Source of the DNA: Plotosus lineatus
Lineage: Eukaryota; Chordata; Actinopteri; Siluriformes; Plotosidae
Assembly: GCA_024760905.1 (NCBI GenBank)
Contig: CM045734.1
Coordinates: 42,279,564 to 42,343,563 of the forward strand
Length of the DNA: 64,000 bases
Direction of reading: 5' to 3'
Each line of letters opens with the position of its first letter. The first letter of the stretch is position 1. Below the pieces are notes generated by a model, which was given only the letters and a program-made list of their open reading frames with translations, did not search any database and was not told the origin of the DNA. Shown piece after piece: positions 33,249 to 44,114 of the stretch. Position numbers and translations under genes: made by a program.

Positions 33249-34026
33249 CAGTAAAACCTCCGCTGACGAACGCTTAAGCTCACGAACTTTTCGCCTCAAG
33301 AACATTAAATTTGCGAGCATATAGTCTCTGCTGACGAACTAGTTTTCAGTGGACGAATCAAGCCACGCGGTCGAACAGCGCCACGGTGGCGGCCACGAGA
33401 AGTGACGCACGCTCATGGCGTCACAGTTCGTCACCCCCTTTCTTTGAATGCGGAAGTGGTTAGACATTTTGGACCATATTGAGTGTACTTTTGCTATCAT
33501 GGGACCGAAAAAGACCCCACCACAGGCGGAGATCATTGAAAAACACGAACGAGGTGTGCGTTTGTGTGACTCAGCGTCCCAGTACCAGTATGCTAAGTCT
33601 ACCATTGCTCCCATCCTTAAGAACAAGGAAGCTATTAAGGGTTTGTGTGTGGCTAAGGGTGTTTCCAAACAGTAGGCGTTTCCAAATTCTCCTTCCAAAC
33701 AGTAAGTCCCTCCCTCCCTCCTCCTCCCACTCCATTCCATCAAGCCATCAACTACCATCACAAAGGTAAATAAAACGACTTTATTATACAGTACAGTTTA
33801 TTTCTTTAATTACAATACAAGAGCACGTTTATTATACATAAAATAAGGTATACTTTTGTGTAGTTTTAAGGCTTATTTAGTAGAAAATTATGTTTTATGG
33901 GGACCTGGGAACGGATTATTCTCATTTTAATGGTTTCTTATGGGAAATAAATGTTCGGAAGACGAACTTTTCGCCTTACACACACTTTCTGGGAACCAAT
34001 TATGTTCGTGAGCAGAGGTATCACTG
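33249..34026 (+). mobile_element. Tigger/pogo-like transposon, internally deleted
   Basis: TA at 33247-33248 and 34027-34028. Inverted ends: cagtaaaacctccgctgac (left) and the complement of cagtgatacctctgctcac (right). It holds a short transposase start (next entry). The ~780-bp length shows the catalytic part is lost. Confidence 0.85.
33499..33675 (+). pseudogene. Tigger-type transposase N-terminal stub
   Basis: From the ATG at 33499: MGPKKTPPQAEIIEKHERGV, then ASQYQYAKSTIAPILKNKEA and a stop after GVSKQ. This is the CENP-B-like N-terminal helix-turn-helix seen in Tigger-type transposases (usual pattern: a polar helix, a short turn, then STI..ILKNKE). It has 58 residues, where a full transposase has about 500, and is truncated by internal deletion. 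Frame sense is retained over the stub, which fits a copy mobilised in trans before decay. Domestication cannot be argued from this length. Confidence 0.75.
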
Positions 34027-34028
34027 TA

Positions 34029-35062
34029 TTGTTAATTTTGATCTAATTTTAGTATTGAAAGTTTTTGCAAAGTTGAGATACTTTGCAAATTGTGATACCG
34101 ATTGATTCTCATCTTAGTGTTATAAGCTTTCATACTATAAAGCCTTGTGGTTATCTGTAACCATCTTTATCTCATCAAAGGCTCACTTTTTCAGTTCAGC
34201 AGCTTATAAATGATAAGTGTATTATTAACAAGATAGCAAACCAATTATATTGAGCTGTTCCTGTGATGTATATCATAAACTATATGAATACAGTCCAGAA
34301 ATTAGAAAGAAAAAGAGAACACCTAAATGAACTTATTCATTTATGAATGATCCAGTAAAACAACTTCCTATATCACCCTAATGTTCCCTTTCTACGTGGT
34401 GAAAAAAAAAAACCCTTGAAATTTAAACTATAATGTACTTTATGATCTGGTGATTGCCATGCAGCTTTTGTAAGACACTCTGCAAATCTATCAAATATCA
34501 AGGGACACATTTTTTTTTTTCCCCGCTCACACCATATCTCCGAAGAACACTCGGGTAGGTAGTTCTTTCAACTAATTGCCAAAAAAATTCCCCGCAGTGT
34601 CTGTAGATACTACTATCGCTTCTTTGAGGTTTGAATGTTTAATCACTCAGCATTTAGTGCCTAACAACTAATTTAATTAAACCAGAACATTTCTATGACA
34701 GAAAAAGTTGCATGATGTAGATCAAACAGTAGATTGAATCTCAAAGGATCGAATCTTTTACTGATGTGTTGCACCAACAGTAATATAATCTATTTACCTG
34801 ACATTTGCAAACGTCCCATGCTCGTTGAGACTAAGATTTATCTTCATCTGTTTGCATATCAAAAGCTTTATCTTCATTTGTTTGCATATTGAATCCATTA
34901 AATCTGTACAAAATGAATGGATGTATGTTAGACTGCAGTATGTTCCCAGTGGAGCAATGATGATGAGGTTAAATTGCAAGATTAATGAGGGTGTTTGTAT
35001 GTGAGTTGTGTGAAACGCACGTGAATTATTGGTCTTAAGTCTATATTTCCGAGCATTATTGG
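34029..35062. other. unique AT-rich noncoding DNA
   Basis: A short local duplication, gtttgcatat, is near 34850-34890. No gene recognised. Confidence 0.5.
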
Positions 35063-35415
35063 TATGGGGCAGAAAGGTGGTGTAGTGGTTAGCACATCCA
35101 CCTCACAGTAAGAAGGGCCTAGGTTCAAGACTTGGGGATTTATGGTTAGAGTTTGCCTGATCTTCCCATGCTTGTGTGGGTAGTATCTGGGTACTTGAGC
35201 TTCCTCCCACAGTCCAAAGAAATGCACATTAGACTAATGGGCAGTTCCACATTGTACCTAGGTGTGACTATGTATGTACGGTGTTTTGAACCTGCAATGG
35301 AATGGCAAGCTGTTCAGGGTGTACCCTGCCTTTTCTCAGAGTTGGGTTGGATAGGCACCAGCACCCCCATGATCCTAGCCGGATTAAACAGTTTGCAAAT
35401 GAGTGCACAATGCAT
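35063..35415 (+). mobile_element. SINE-D, full length
   Basis: Head ggtggtgtagtggttagcac with cacctcacagtaagaaggg, B-box-like ggttcaagact, body cttcctcccacagtccaaag, and tail 1 words ggcaagctgttcagggtgta to aaacagtttgcaaatgag. Confidence 0.8.
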
Positions 35416-36103
35416 GACTAAGTAATAGGATAATTGCTGATAACTGTTTGCTGTACAACTATCCAGTATGTTAGCAACACTATCCCATCTAAGTAATTTA
35501 TATTAGTCTCTACCCTTTACCCCATCTTTACCCTGTCTCTCCATGTGTGATCTCACTTCTAATTTCCATGAGCAAGAATACTGTGTAGACAAATCAGTCG
35601 TAAAATCAAATATAACAACAAGAAAAATATGTTTCTCTTCAGAACACGTTGTGTTGCCTTTTACCCATTTGGCTCACCTCGGACATCATCTGTAGTTTCT
35701 GCTAGAATGGACTGCAAAGAAATAGAACATTTTGTTACACCAACTAAAATTAGTTATTTCTGGGCCTATTATTTATGTACCATGCAATCTGACCTAAAAC
35801 AACCATCAGGTTAGAATAACCTGAAAATGATACATCAGTGAAAAAACATTCTGTAATAACCTAAAGAGCAAGCAATCTTTATAGAAAAAGCAAATTATAG
35901 CTAGAGCTCTGGGATCCAATTTCAATTTATTCATTTATTTTTTCATGAACATATGATATCCAAATAGTTTATGGTGACCTTTAAATGCAGAACATGATAA
36001 TGTAGTTGAGTAAATGTTTACTGTATTGTTTTTTTTCTATCATTAAATGGTAGACATTCTCAAACCCTGAAAGTAATTTTCCACAATAACAATTTATTGT
36101 GAC
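35416..36103. other. unique DNA
   Basis: No element or gene recognised. Confidence 0.5.
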
Positions 36104-36694
36104 ATCTAAACTTCTGTGTGAGATGAAAATGTTGAGGTTCTCTTTGGGAGTAACGAGGATGGATAGGATCAGGAATGAGTACATCAGAGGGACAGCACAT
36201 GTAAGCGGTTTTGGAGACAAAATCATAGAGGCTAGATTGAGATGGTTTGGACATGTACAGAGGAGGGATAGTGAATATATTGGTAGTAGGATGCTGAGGT
36301 TGGAACTACCAGGCAGAAGGCCTAGAGGAAGACCCAAGAGAAGATTTATGGATGTGCTGAAGGAGGACATGAAGGTAGTTGGTGTAAGAGTAGAAGATGC
36401 AGAATGATAGGTCACTGTGGCGACCCCTGAAGGGAAAAGCTGAAATTAAAAGAAGATAAGATAAGATAAGATAAGATACAGCTTTATTAATCTCACAATG
36501 GAGAAATTCACTGTTACAGGCTCTTGAGGTACTATCAGTAGGGGGTGCAAAAATAGATACAAGTACAAACATACACACATACATATATTATATAAGTAAA
36601 TAAATAAATAGATACATAAATAGTATAAATTACTAAACAATAAAAGAAAAGAAAAGAATGGAGCAAAAAAGAAAGAAGATCTAAACTTCTGTGT
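36104..36694 (+). mobile_element. RTE LINE 3' fragment plus extra 3' sequence inside one 16-bp duplication
   Basis: The RTE 3' part is at 36120-~36450. It encodes LRFSLGVTRMDRIRNEYIRG and then VQRRDSEYIGSRMLRLELPG, ending cgacccctgaagggaaaag. It runs directly into (GATAA)n at about 36455-36477, then acagctttattaatctcac and an A-rich end to 36678. A perfect 16-bp duplication, atctaaacttctgtgt, at 36104-36119 and 36679-36694 encloses everything. This is either a 3' transduction or template-switch product, or a later insertion into the RTE tail. Confidence 0.85.
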
Positions 36695-37285
36695 CTCGCT
36701 TTATGTAAATTCTGAGTTAAGAGATTTGAAGTTCCGGTTCACATGTTGTAGCATAGGGGACTTAATTAGAAGCACACCAGAATGGAGGAGTAATGTTGGT
36801 CCAAACTTCTGGAGAAAAAACAAACAAACAAAAAAAAAACCCACTGCTATTATATTGGAGTCAGAGATGTACCCAGTCTGTCCGTCTGTTGCATATGTAT
36901 GTGTGAATGCTGACGGTGCCCTGTGGTACTTTCATAGAATAAACAATCAGATCCAGATTCCATGATGGTGGTATGATTGGTGTTCTTCAGCCTGTGAGAA
37001 ACTATTTTACAGCTGCTAAAAATAAAACTGGTGCTGTGACGCAGATCCACTGGTCAGCTGCTGCCAATCTACGAAGTTCTGCGGTGTGCTTGTGACGTCC
37101 GAGATGTCAAGTTGCTGAACCTGTGGATCCTGTTAGTTGCAAAAGTAATTGCTAATTTTCTGTATACACCAGCATTCAGAATAATTAATTACCTCATAAA
37201 AACAATCATATTAAGTCGTAAGTTTCAGTGAGATCTTTAAAACTGATTTTTTTGAACGTTTATTCTATTTTTCTATGTAATTTTG
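36695..37285. other. unique DNA, possibly 5' region of the gypsy fossil
   Basis: It contains aataaaactggtgctgtgacg near 37020 and precedes the gag-like frame, so it may include LTR or leader sequence. No paired LTR was seen. Confidence 0.3.
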
Positions 37286-37291
37286 TAAAAT

Positions 37292-38320
37292 ATGACAGGC
37301 AGAGATCAGAATACCTTTACTATGTCTACACCAGCTGTTCAGAGAGGCCAGGGTTTGTTTAGCACAGATGGAGAGGAACCCATAGAATCAGATGATTTTT
37401 CTAACATACGTCCACTTGCGCCTCTGTTTTCCACCCGTGCTGCCAACTCTGAGAACAACACCCAGCATCCATGTGACTTCATCAGTGAGTTAGGTAGCAG
37501 GTTAGATGAATCAATAGCCAGCCGTCTGCTAGCCAGTCAGCTGCCATGCACCCCGTAGCATTCTTCTTCAGCTAGCACAGCTAAAATTGAAGCACAAGAT
37601 GCAACCATTAACCTTTCTGAAGTGATCCTGGTCATCAGATCTGATGTTACGCAGCTTCCCATATCTAGTGTTGACGGAGATGATAATCTAATCAGGAGTA
37701 GATTGATATGATGGAGGTATATTTGCACAAGACAAGTTTCTCAACCCAAGAACAGAGTCACCTGCTTGGTAGAGTAAAAATTGTCAAAGTAGGTTTGAAG
37801 AGCAGCTTATATGGCACAGTTGTTAATCCTGAGACAATTTATGGGACACTGAGATGCTATTTTAGCAAAACTTGTGTCGTGTTTACTACTGATTGACTTC
37901 TATGCCACACGTACAATGGCAAAAGGAAACACCAATGGATTATGGGTTGAACTTGAAGAGCCAGGGAAGCAACATGAATAATATAGATGGAGAGGTGGTT
38001 ATGATGTTCATTAGAAATTGCCCTAACCCCAGTCTTGCCTATGTTTTCAAGTGTAAACCCACAAGCAAGTGCTCTCTCACAGAGGTGCAGGAGACTATCG
38101 GTGGACATCAGAGAGAACACCAAGTAAGATCAAATGCAACCACAGCCTTCACGCAACACAAACACACTGCATTAGAGAATGGAGAAGTCTAAACTGTCTG
38201 GACCAGGACATAGACAAAAAGACTGCTCTAAAGCCACACAGTAGGGTCGCTGGTCACTTGGTCAGGGACATGAAGTCATTCACACATGGGAGCGGACGAT
38301 GACATCACCTACTCGGCCCT
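37292..38320 (+). pseudogene. Ty3/gypsy gag remnant
   Basis: The first frame begins MTGRDQNTFTMSTPAVQRGQ and reaches a stop near 37558. After frame breaks, LLGRVKIVKVGLKSSLYGTV and NPETIYGTLRCYFSKT follow (about 37757-37875), then EVVMMFIRNCPNPSLAYVFK and CKPTSKCSLTEVQETIGGHQ (about 37994-38110). The last two stretches recall a fish gypsy gag capsid region I know as NP..IY..L..YFS and FVRNCPDP.L..VFKCKP. It is separated from its pol (40890-42680) by later insertions. Gag would package the element RNA; this one has several stops and shifts and no intact nucleocapsid knuckle. Confidence 0.6.
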
Positions 38321-38388
38321 TAATTACAGTAAAGACATGCATCTTCATGCAACAATCTATGCATACAGAAAACCTCAAATCTGCTTCT

Positions 38389-38741
38389 CCTAGTGCTATT
38401 ATTTCAGTGCATTTTCTGTAACTGCTTCATCCTAATTAGGGTTGCGGGGAGGCTGGTGCCCATCCCAGCCAACTCCAGGCGAGGGCAGAGTACACCCTGG
38501 ACGGCTCGCCAGGCCATCGCAGAGCGGAAACACGCCGATGGCTTTGTAGCCTACTCTTGTCGAAAGCCAGCAATGGTTCTTTTACATGTCTCACACCATA
38601 GACAGTGAGAGACATGGCCGGCCTTTGATAACCCAGTCAGCTGCACGGGGGGGGGGTGACCTTGTGGAGAGTGGGACTCGAACCCCTAACCTTTGGATCA
38701 GCCTTATACCACTAGACCACCACTGCCCCTAGTGCTATTAT
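38389..38741 (-). mobile_element. SINE-A, tail 1, inside the gypsy fossil, with target duplication
   Basis: Body at 38403-38727/8, complement of tail 1 through a head ending ccaccactgccc. Duplication cctagtgctattat at 38389-38402 and 38728-38741, 13-14 bp depending on assignment of the shared C. A short G run at 38647-38655 lies in the body. Confidence 0.9.
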
Positions 38742-39007
38742 ATTATTCCAAAACATAACCCAATTCAAGGAATCTGACGGTTTAGTGGTCCTTGGGTAGA
38801 AATATCACTTGGTTTTGGCAACAAATGCCATCAAATACACTGCCCTCCATAATGCTTGGCACCCCTGGATAAAATTAGTTCTTTATCTTTGAATAATTTC
38901 AATTTTTTTTTTCTCTAAATAATATAAGTACCATCACATTAACAAATAATTATTTTACATCAAACTATGTGTGCCACAATTATTAGCATCCATAATGTTA
39001 ATAATAA

Positions 39008-39444
39008 CGAGTGGTCGAAGATCCCTCTTTCAATTTTTTTTTCTTCCTTTCGGCTTTTTCCCTTTCTCGGGAGTCGCCACAGTGAATCATCTGAGTCGCA
39101 CGTTTGATTTGGCAGAGGTTTTTATGTCGGATGCCCTTCCTGTCACAACCCTTTTAGCAAGGGACAGAAACACACTGACGGCTTTGCAGCTCCTCTTTAC
39201 GAAAGTCAGCAATGGTTCTTTTACATGCCTCTCACCATAGACAGTGACAGACATGGCCCGCCTTTGATAACCCAGTTAGCCGCATTGGGGGGACAGTGAC
39301 AACCCTGTGGGGACTCGAACCCCCAACCTTAGGATCAGCGATCCTGTGCCCTATCCACTATCCACCACTGCCCAAATATCCCTCTTTCAATATTCTTGTG
39401 AAATATTATAGAAGATTTTTGAAAGAGGGATCTTCGACCATTCG
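39008..39444. repeat. 26-bp inverted repeat flanking the SINE insertion site
   Basis: gtggtcgaagatccctcttt at about 39011-39030 is mirrored by aaagagggatcttcgaccat at about 39422-39441, with one mismatch over the 26-bp arms. Without the SINE the loop would be about 30 bp. Confidence 0.85.
39021..39391 (-). mobile_element. SINE-A, tail 2, inside Tc1, with target duplication
   Basis: Insert at 39035-39377, complement of tail 2 through the SINE-A head. A perfect 14-bp duplication, atccctctttcaat, is at 39021-39034 and 39378-39391. The target lies within one arm of a short palindrome of the Tc1 copy. Confidence 0.92.
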
Positions 39445-40387
39445 TGTTTGCACAATCTCTATAAATCATCCACAAACTTGGGTCCTCTCCTCTCCTCTGC
39501 ACTGTCCTCTTCAGCTGACTCCACAGGTTTTCAAGGGGGTTGAGGTCTGATGACTGAGAAGGCCATAGGAGGAACTTGTTTCTGTAGTAAATTGTTTCTG
39601 TGTAGATTTGGCCACATGTTTATGGTCATTATCTTGCCTAAAAGACCCATGGACAACCAATCTTCAGCTTCCGGGCAGATGCCACCAGATTTTCATTTAA
39701 AATGTTCTAGTATTTCAAAGCATTCATGATGCCATGGACCCTGACAAGGTTCCCAGGGTCTCTGGAAGAGAAACAGGTCCACAGCATCACCAATACTCCC
39801 CTATACTTCACAGTGAGCATGAGGTGCTTTTCTGCATACTCATCTTTTGTATTCTGCCAGACACACTTTGAGAGTTTGTTGCAAAAAGCTCCATCTTGGT
39901 CCCATCTGGCCAAATCACATAGTTCCAGTTGAAGCCCAAGTATCGCTTAGGAAACTCCAGACGTTTACGTTTATTATCCTGAGTGAAAAAAGGTTTTATT
40001 TTCCGTGCATGCTTCCCAAACAGCTTGTTATCATGTAGATAGCGCCTGGTGGTTGTTTTGGAGAGTTTGTAACCCAAGATGCTACCATTTGTTGCAATTC
40101 TCAAGTTATCTTTGAAGAACTTTTTATTTTGCTCACCATCCTCCTCAATGTGCATAGTGGAAAAAAATAACCTTGTGTCCTCATTCAGGTTTGTTTACCA
40201 CTGTTCCGGTTGTTTTAAGCCTCTTAATGATTCCTCTGAGAGGAAGAGATATGGGCAGATGCAGGCAAGGGGCTATTTTCTTGTAGCCGTTTCCTGACTT
40301 GTGAAGGTAGACACACATCTGCCTTACTTGAAATGTTGTGTTCTTTTCGCTTTCACAAGTTGAAGAGTGGATAAGAGAAATGGCCAC
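39400..40387 (-). pseudogene. Tc1-like transposase, disrupted
   Basis: N-terminal helix-turn-helix part: VYLHKSGNGYKKIAPCLHLP and then LRGIIKRLKTTGTVVNKP (about 40310-40184). DNA-binding and early catalytic part: YLHDNKLFGKHARKIKPFFT, QDNKRKRLEFPKRYLGFNWN and VIWPDGTKMELF (about 40040-39880). In that last word the family has W.DE, so the catalytic Asp-Glu pair is damaged to DG. In another frame: VLVMLWTCFSSRDPGNLVRV (about 39800-39740). The C-terminal part from 39700 on is strongly decayed. Several frameshifts and stops; inactive. Tc1 transposases act alone at TA targets (family knowledge). Confidence 0.85.
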
Positions 40388-40741
40388 TGTGTCACATCAT
40401 ATTTATACCCCAGGGAAACAGGAAGTTATTAATTTACTAATTAAATGTTCCTAGATACTCCGATCAACTTTGTAAACTACTGTACAAATGAGAAATATGC
40501 TAATTACCTCTATTTTCTAAGAATTGTTAGGGGTGCCAATAATTGTGGAACAGGTTATTTAATTAAAAACAATTTCGTAGTCAGGGATTTTTCCACCTTA
40601 AAATTCACTTAAGTTGAAGATTACATTTTTGTACAATTTTCAGTGTAAGAGTCTGCTTTTGCAATACTAAAAAAATGAATTTATTTTAAGGTTTTTAACA
40701 CATCTACACCAGGGGTGCCAATAATCATGGAGGTCAGGGTA

Positions 40742-40889
40742 CCTACTAAAGTAGTTTAAACAGTGTCCCCATTTTTGGCAAGACACACCTGAAACAATAC
40801 AGTTCCTTAATATGGCATCAACATATGGCGATGTAAAACAATACCAGACTTTAGAGGGACCATCAAGCTGGTGCAAATAGCAATTCTCC
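40742..40889. other. gypsy fossil, unrecognised part
   Basis: Lies between the Tc1 right end and the first recognisable pol sequence. Probably decayed protease-region DNA (inference from position). Confidence 0.35.
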
Positions 40890-42680
40890 TTCCAAGACAC
40901 TAGTGCATGTTTTGCATTGAACCATCAAAAGCACAAATCCACCAAAAGAACATAATTGTCTCACAGTCTGCAATCTCTATGAATGGAGAGAAATGTATCC
41001 CATTCAGAATTTTAAACATTTCTGACAAGGCCGTCACATTAAAACGCCACGACGTGTCCTGCTGTATAGTTGTTGAGGATTTACATGTGACCTTTGTGCA
41101 ATTGCCAGCTGCAGATAGAGTACAGAACCAGACAGTAATGTGGCTAGTCGTCCAGATTCCCCGCAGAGTCCTAATTTTTGTGACAATAACCTTTGTAACT
41201 TTGTGTTGGCTGATCTGGATTACAGGTGTCAAACTCAAGGTCCGTGAGCCAAATCTGGCCCACCAACTAATTTTAGTTGGCCCATATGAATTTTCAAAGA
41301 TTATGATTATCGTACATCTTTTCTATCAACTATTACCACGGAACCTAATTCATCATCCTTTCCAGCCGTCCTCCATTCCACTAGGTGGCAACAGCAGCCT
41401 TTTTCAAGTAAAAAGCCAGTCATTCATGACTCAAAAGATTGCATGCTTGCTTATTGCTGTTAAACTTTGTCGGAAAATGTAAGTAAATAGAAAAAGAGGT
41501 CAAATTTCTAAACATATCATTTTGTGATGGATTTCATGGATGACTTTTAGAACAGCTGTCAGTGATTTATTTGGCCCTCGATCACCTTTAAATTTAGTGT
41601 CGTGGGCCTCAGTAAAAAGGAGTTTGAAACCTCTGATCTGGATATTAATTCTATTCAGGTGTCAGACCTTTAAGTAATCGAAGCTGTTGCCCTAACTCAG
41701 AAGTAAGAGGATATATTCAAAGGAGCAAGCTTGATTGTGGATTGGCTAAGGTTTTTGTTCATCCCATTCATTTAGCTGATGAGAGGTCATTCAGACTGAC
41801 ATATCGCCATGTCCCGCTAGGGGAGTACTACAAGCTCCAGTGTGCTCTCACAGAGATGGAAGTTCAACAGTGAGTGAGCCTCCCAACTAGTGCTTGTATG
41901 GAAAATGAACGGGAATCTCATGATCTATGTGGATTACTGCTGGTTCAATGCATGCACAATCAAACATGCGCATCCTTTGTCTCATCAATCTGACTGCCTG
42001 GCAGCTCTGGGAAGGAACGCCATATTGCAATGCAATGGATCTCACATCTGGGTTTTATAACATTGCCATGGCAAAAGAGAACAAAAAGTGCACTGCTTTC
42101 ACCATATGCCCATTGGGCTCTATGAGTTCAATAGGCTTCCACAGGGTCTATGCAATAGCCCTGCAACCTTTATGCATCTCATGATTGTCATACTTGTAGA
42201 CCAGAACTTTATGATTATACTCTGCTACTTGATATGTGCATGTTTATGCTCCCAACAAAGCTGACGCCCTAAGGAAGATTGAGGGATTGAGACGGTTTTT
42301 AGCAGACTGCGATCTTAGGATTTGAAATTTGTCTCCAAAGATTGTCAGCTACTAAGCAGGAGTGTAAAATTGTTGGGCCATATTGCTGGATGAGAATGGA
42401 ATGTCAACAGACTTTGGTAAGGTCAGGGACGTTGCTTCTGTATCTTCATCTGATCTTATGATTGAGGATGGCATTACACCATCTCAAAAGAAAATTAAGG
42501 CATTCTTGGGCATGGCCATGTACTATCAACAGTTCATTCCAAGTTGTTCCCACATAGCCAATCCATTGTTTACACTAACTGCAGCACCAAAAGGAAGGAG
42601 AGGAAATGTGAAAGGAGCATTGCATTCAATGTGAAATGTGAGAGTGCTGCATTCAAGAAATTGCACTCCGGTGACTGGAA
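40890..42680 (+). pseudogene. Ty3/gypsy pol remnant (protease-RT linker and reverse transcriptase)
   Basis: Linker: EKCIPFRILNISDKAVTLKR at about 40986-41045, typical of the stretch before gypsy RT. After the hAT insertion: DERSFRLTYRHVPLGEYYKL (about 41780-41835). RT: CTIKHAHPLSHQSDCLAALG (about 41955-42010), DLTSGFYNIAMAKENKKCTA (about 42032-42091), and LYEFNRLPQGLCNSPATFMH in another frame (about 42120-42180). The YLDD catalytic box is not preserved (about 42195-42230 reads degenerate). Post-RT connection: PSQKKIKAFLGMAMYYQQFI (about 42480-42540). Frames shift repeatedly. RNase H, integrase and the 3' LTR were not found. With the gag at 37292 this is one element split by later insertions. 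Confidence 0.75.
41213..41643. mobile_element. hAT-type MITE inside gypsy pol
   Basis: Element at 41221-41635, with left end caggtgtcaaactcaag (after ta) and right end gagtttgaaacctctg. 8-bp duplication atctggat at 41213-41220 and 41636-41643. The interior has words like ggcccaccaact and ttggccctcga. No coding capacity. 8-bp targets are a hAT hallmark (family knowledge). Confidence 0.82.
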
Positions 42681-42694
42681 AGAGAAGCGACACA

Positions 42695-43015
42695 CACACA
42701 AAACAAAACAACCCAAAACCTCCCATCAAAACTCGTTACATTTTTGTGAGGTGCGCATCTGAGTGCGTGCACGCGCATCTCTCTCTGTGTGTGTGTATTT
42801 ATATTTTATTTACATCTTATGCATTACTTTTAAATGTTTAATTGTTATTATAAGCATTTATAGCATTGAATATGTATGTATTGATATTATATACAAATAC
42901 ATATATGTATACGTCACTTGGGGGGTGGGGTGTGTGTGGGGGTTTTACTTCGCAGAATTTGGTGGTCGTGGGGGGATCTCGGTCCCAATTAACCGTGGAA
43001 AGTGAGGGATCCCTG
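42695..43015 (+). mobile_element. MITE-1, one end intact
   Basis: The right end agtgagggatccctg is followed by TA. The interior shares gaggtgcgcatctgag, acatcttatgcattac and cccaattaaccgtgg with the other copies. The left end is lost or merges with the gypsy remnant. Confidence 0.7.
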
Positions 43016-43017
43016 TA

Positions 43018-43910
43018 TATATTTTCAAAATAATCTCATTAAAATTATTTCTTTCACCTGGTTAATATGATTTCTGCTCCTGAACTTCAGTACACAGTGT
43101 CTCCATATCCGGGTTGTAAGATCTTGCTTTCATTTTCATGCAGGATTGCCAACTTTCATCTGTAAGAGGTGCTCTGTATACTTTTGATGAAGTTCATGAT
43201 GAAAAAACATGCCGACACAAGCATGTGGATCCAAAAATCGATAGGCATACTTGTATATACATAAATGCATATTTTCTCATGTCCATAAAAGTGTTGGGAA
43301 TGGCACTTAATGTACTGAACACAAGGAGGGGATGTGAAATAGCGAACCTCTCTATACATTTCTGGAAAACAATGCCATCTTGGACTTGAATGTCAAAACC
43401 TTATCCAGCATCTGATAGGCTGTGCTTTCTTTCCACTTTGCTTCCAGAAAACTTTTTTTTTTTTATATGCCCCAGTCACACAAAGCATAATTTCAGCACC
43501 TGGACAGACAAAGGACTTTGCCATGTACCCTAACTTACCTACAACTCATGTCAACTAATCTAAAACTTGCAGTCAGTGTATGCGGAACGGATGAGTCATA
43601 CAAAAGCATACCTTAAAAATTTTGTGCATGCTTGAAATTTTTCTATGAGCTTTCCATATCACAACATATACCAGTGTGCTGTAAATTGCACAAAACGTAC
43701 CCATAACTTACTTGATTATGCCAACGTATCAGCCAAATTTTTCAGACATCGGCACACGCTGGCTAAATTGTCAATGTGTGCCAGAGGCGTAATACATCTA
43801 GAGGTAAATACTTCTCATACTGGTTTGTATATGATCATCATATCTACATGTCCATACACCTAAAACTACACTTCATTACAACCACTGCTCAGTTCTTTAA
43901 TTGATTTTAA
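43018..43910. other. unique AT-rich noncoding DNA
   Basis: T run at about 43450-43463. No gene recognised. Confidence 0.5.
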
Positions 43911-43912
43911 TT

Positions 43913-44092
43913 AGGGCAGTGGTGGCTTAGTGGTTAATGTGATATATGTTGCTAATCCAAAAGGTCAGCAGTTCAATCCCTACTGTCACCACTGTTGGGC
44001 CCTTAACTCTCACTTGCTCAAAGTTGTATAAGAAAATGATAACCAAGTTGCTCTGGATAACATTGTCCATCAAATGCTGTAAATGTAAGTCG
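43913..44092 (+). mobile_element. SINE-C
   Basis: Head gggcagtggtggcttagtgg, a B-box-like region (cagttcaatccc), body cactgttgggcccttaac, and tail with gctctggataacat and atgctgtaaatgtaagt. Tails of this kind are common in teleost tRNA-derived SINEs (family knowledge). Confidence 0.75.
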
Positions 44093-44114
44093 TAACTGAT
44101 TTTAAATTTCCCCC

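Larger units (their letters stand above)
38838..40739 (-). mobile_element. Tc1-like transposon, full length but decayed
   Basis: TA at 38836-38837 and 40740-40741. Terminal inverted repeats begin cactgccctccataatgc (left) and, read from the right, ccctgacctccatgattat; both continue to a shared ggcacccctgg core. Size about 1.9 kb including a 343-bp SINE-A insertion (39035-39377). It is inserted between the gag and pol remnants of the gypsy fossil. Confidence 0.88.

Noticed and set aside
37292..37558. A free-standing host gene starting MTGRDQNTF
   Set aside because: The downstream frames match gypsy gag, so it is more simply the N-terminus of that fossil, though the first 88 residues alone are not diagnostic.
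40907..41482. A 191-codon open frame as a novel gene
   Set aside because: Its first third is gypsy linker sequence and the rest reads into an inserted hAT MITE, so it is a chance fusion.
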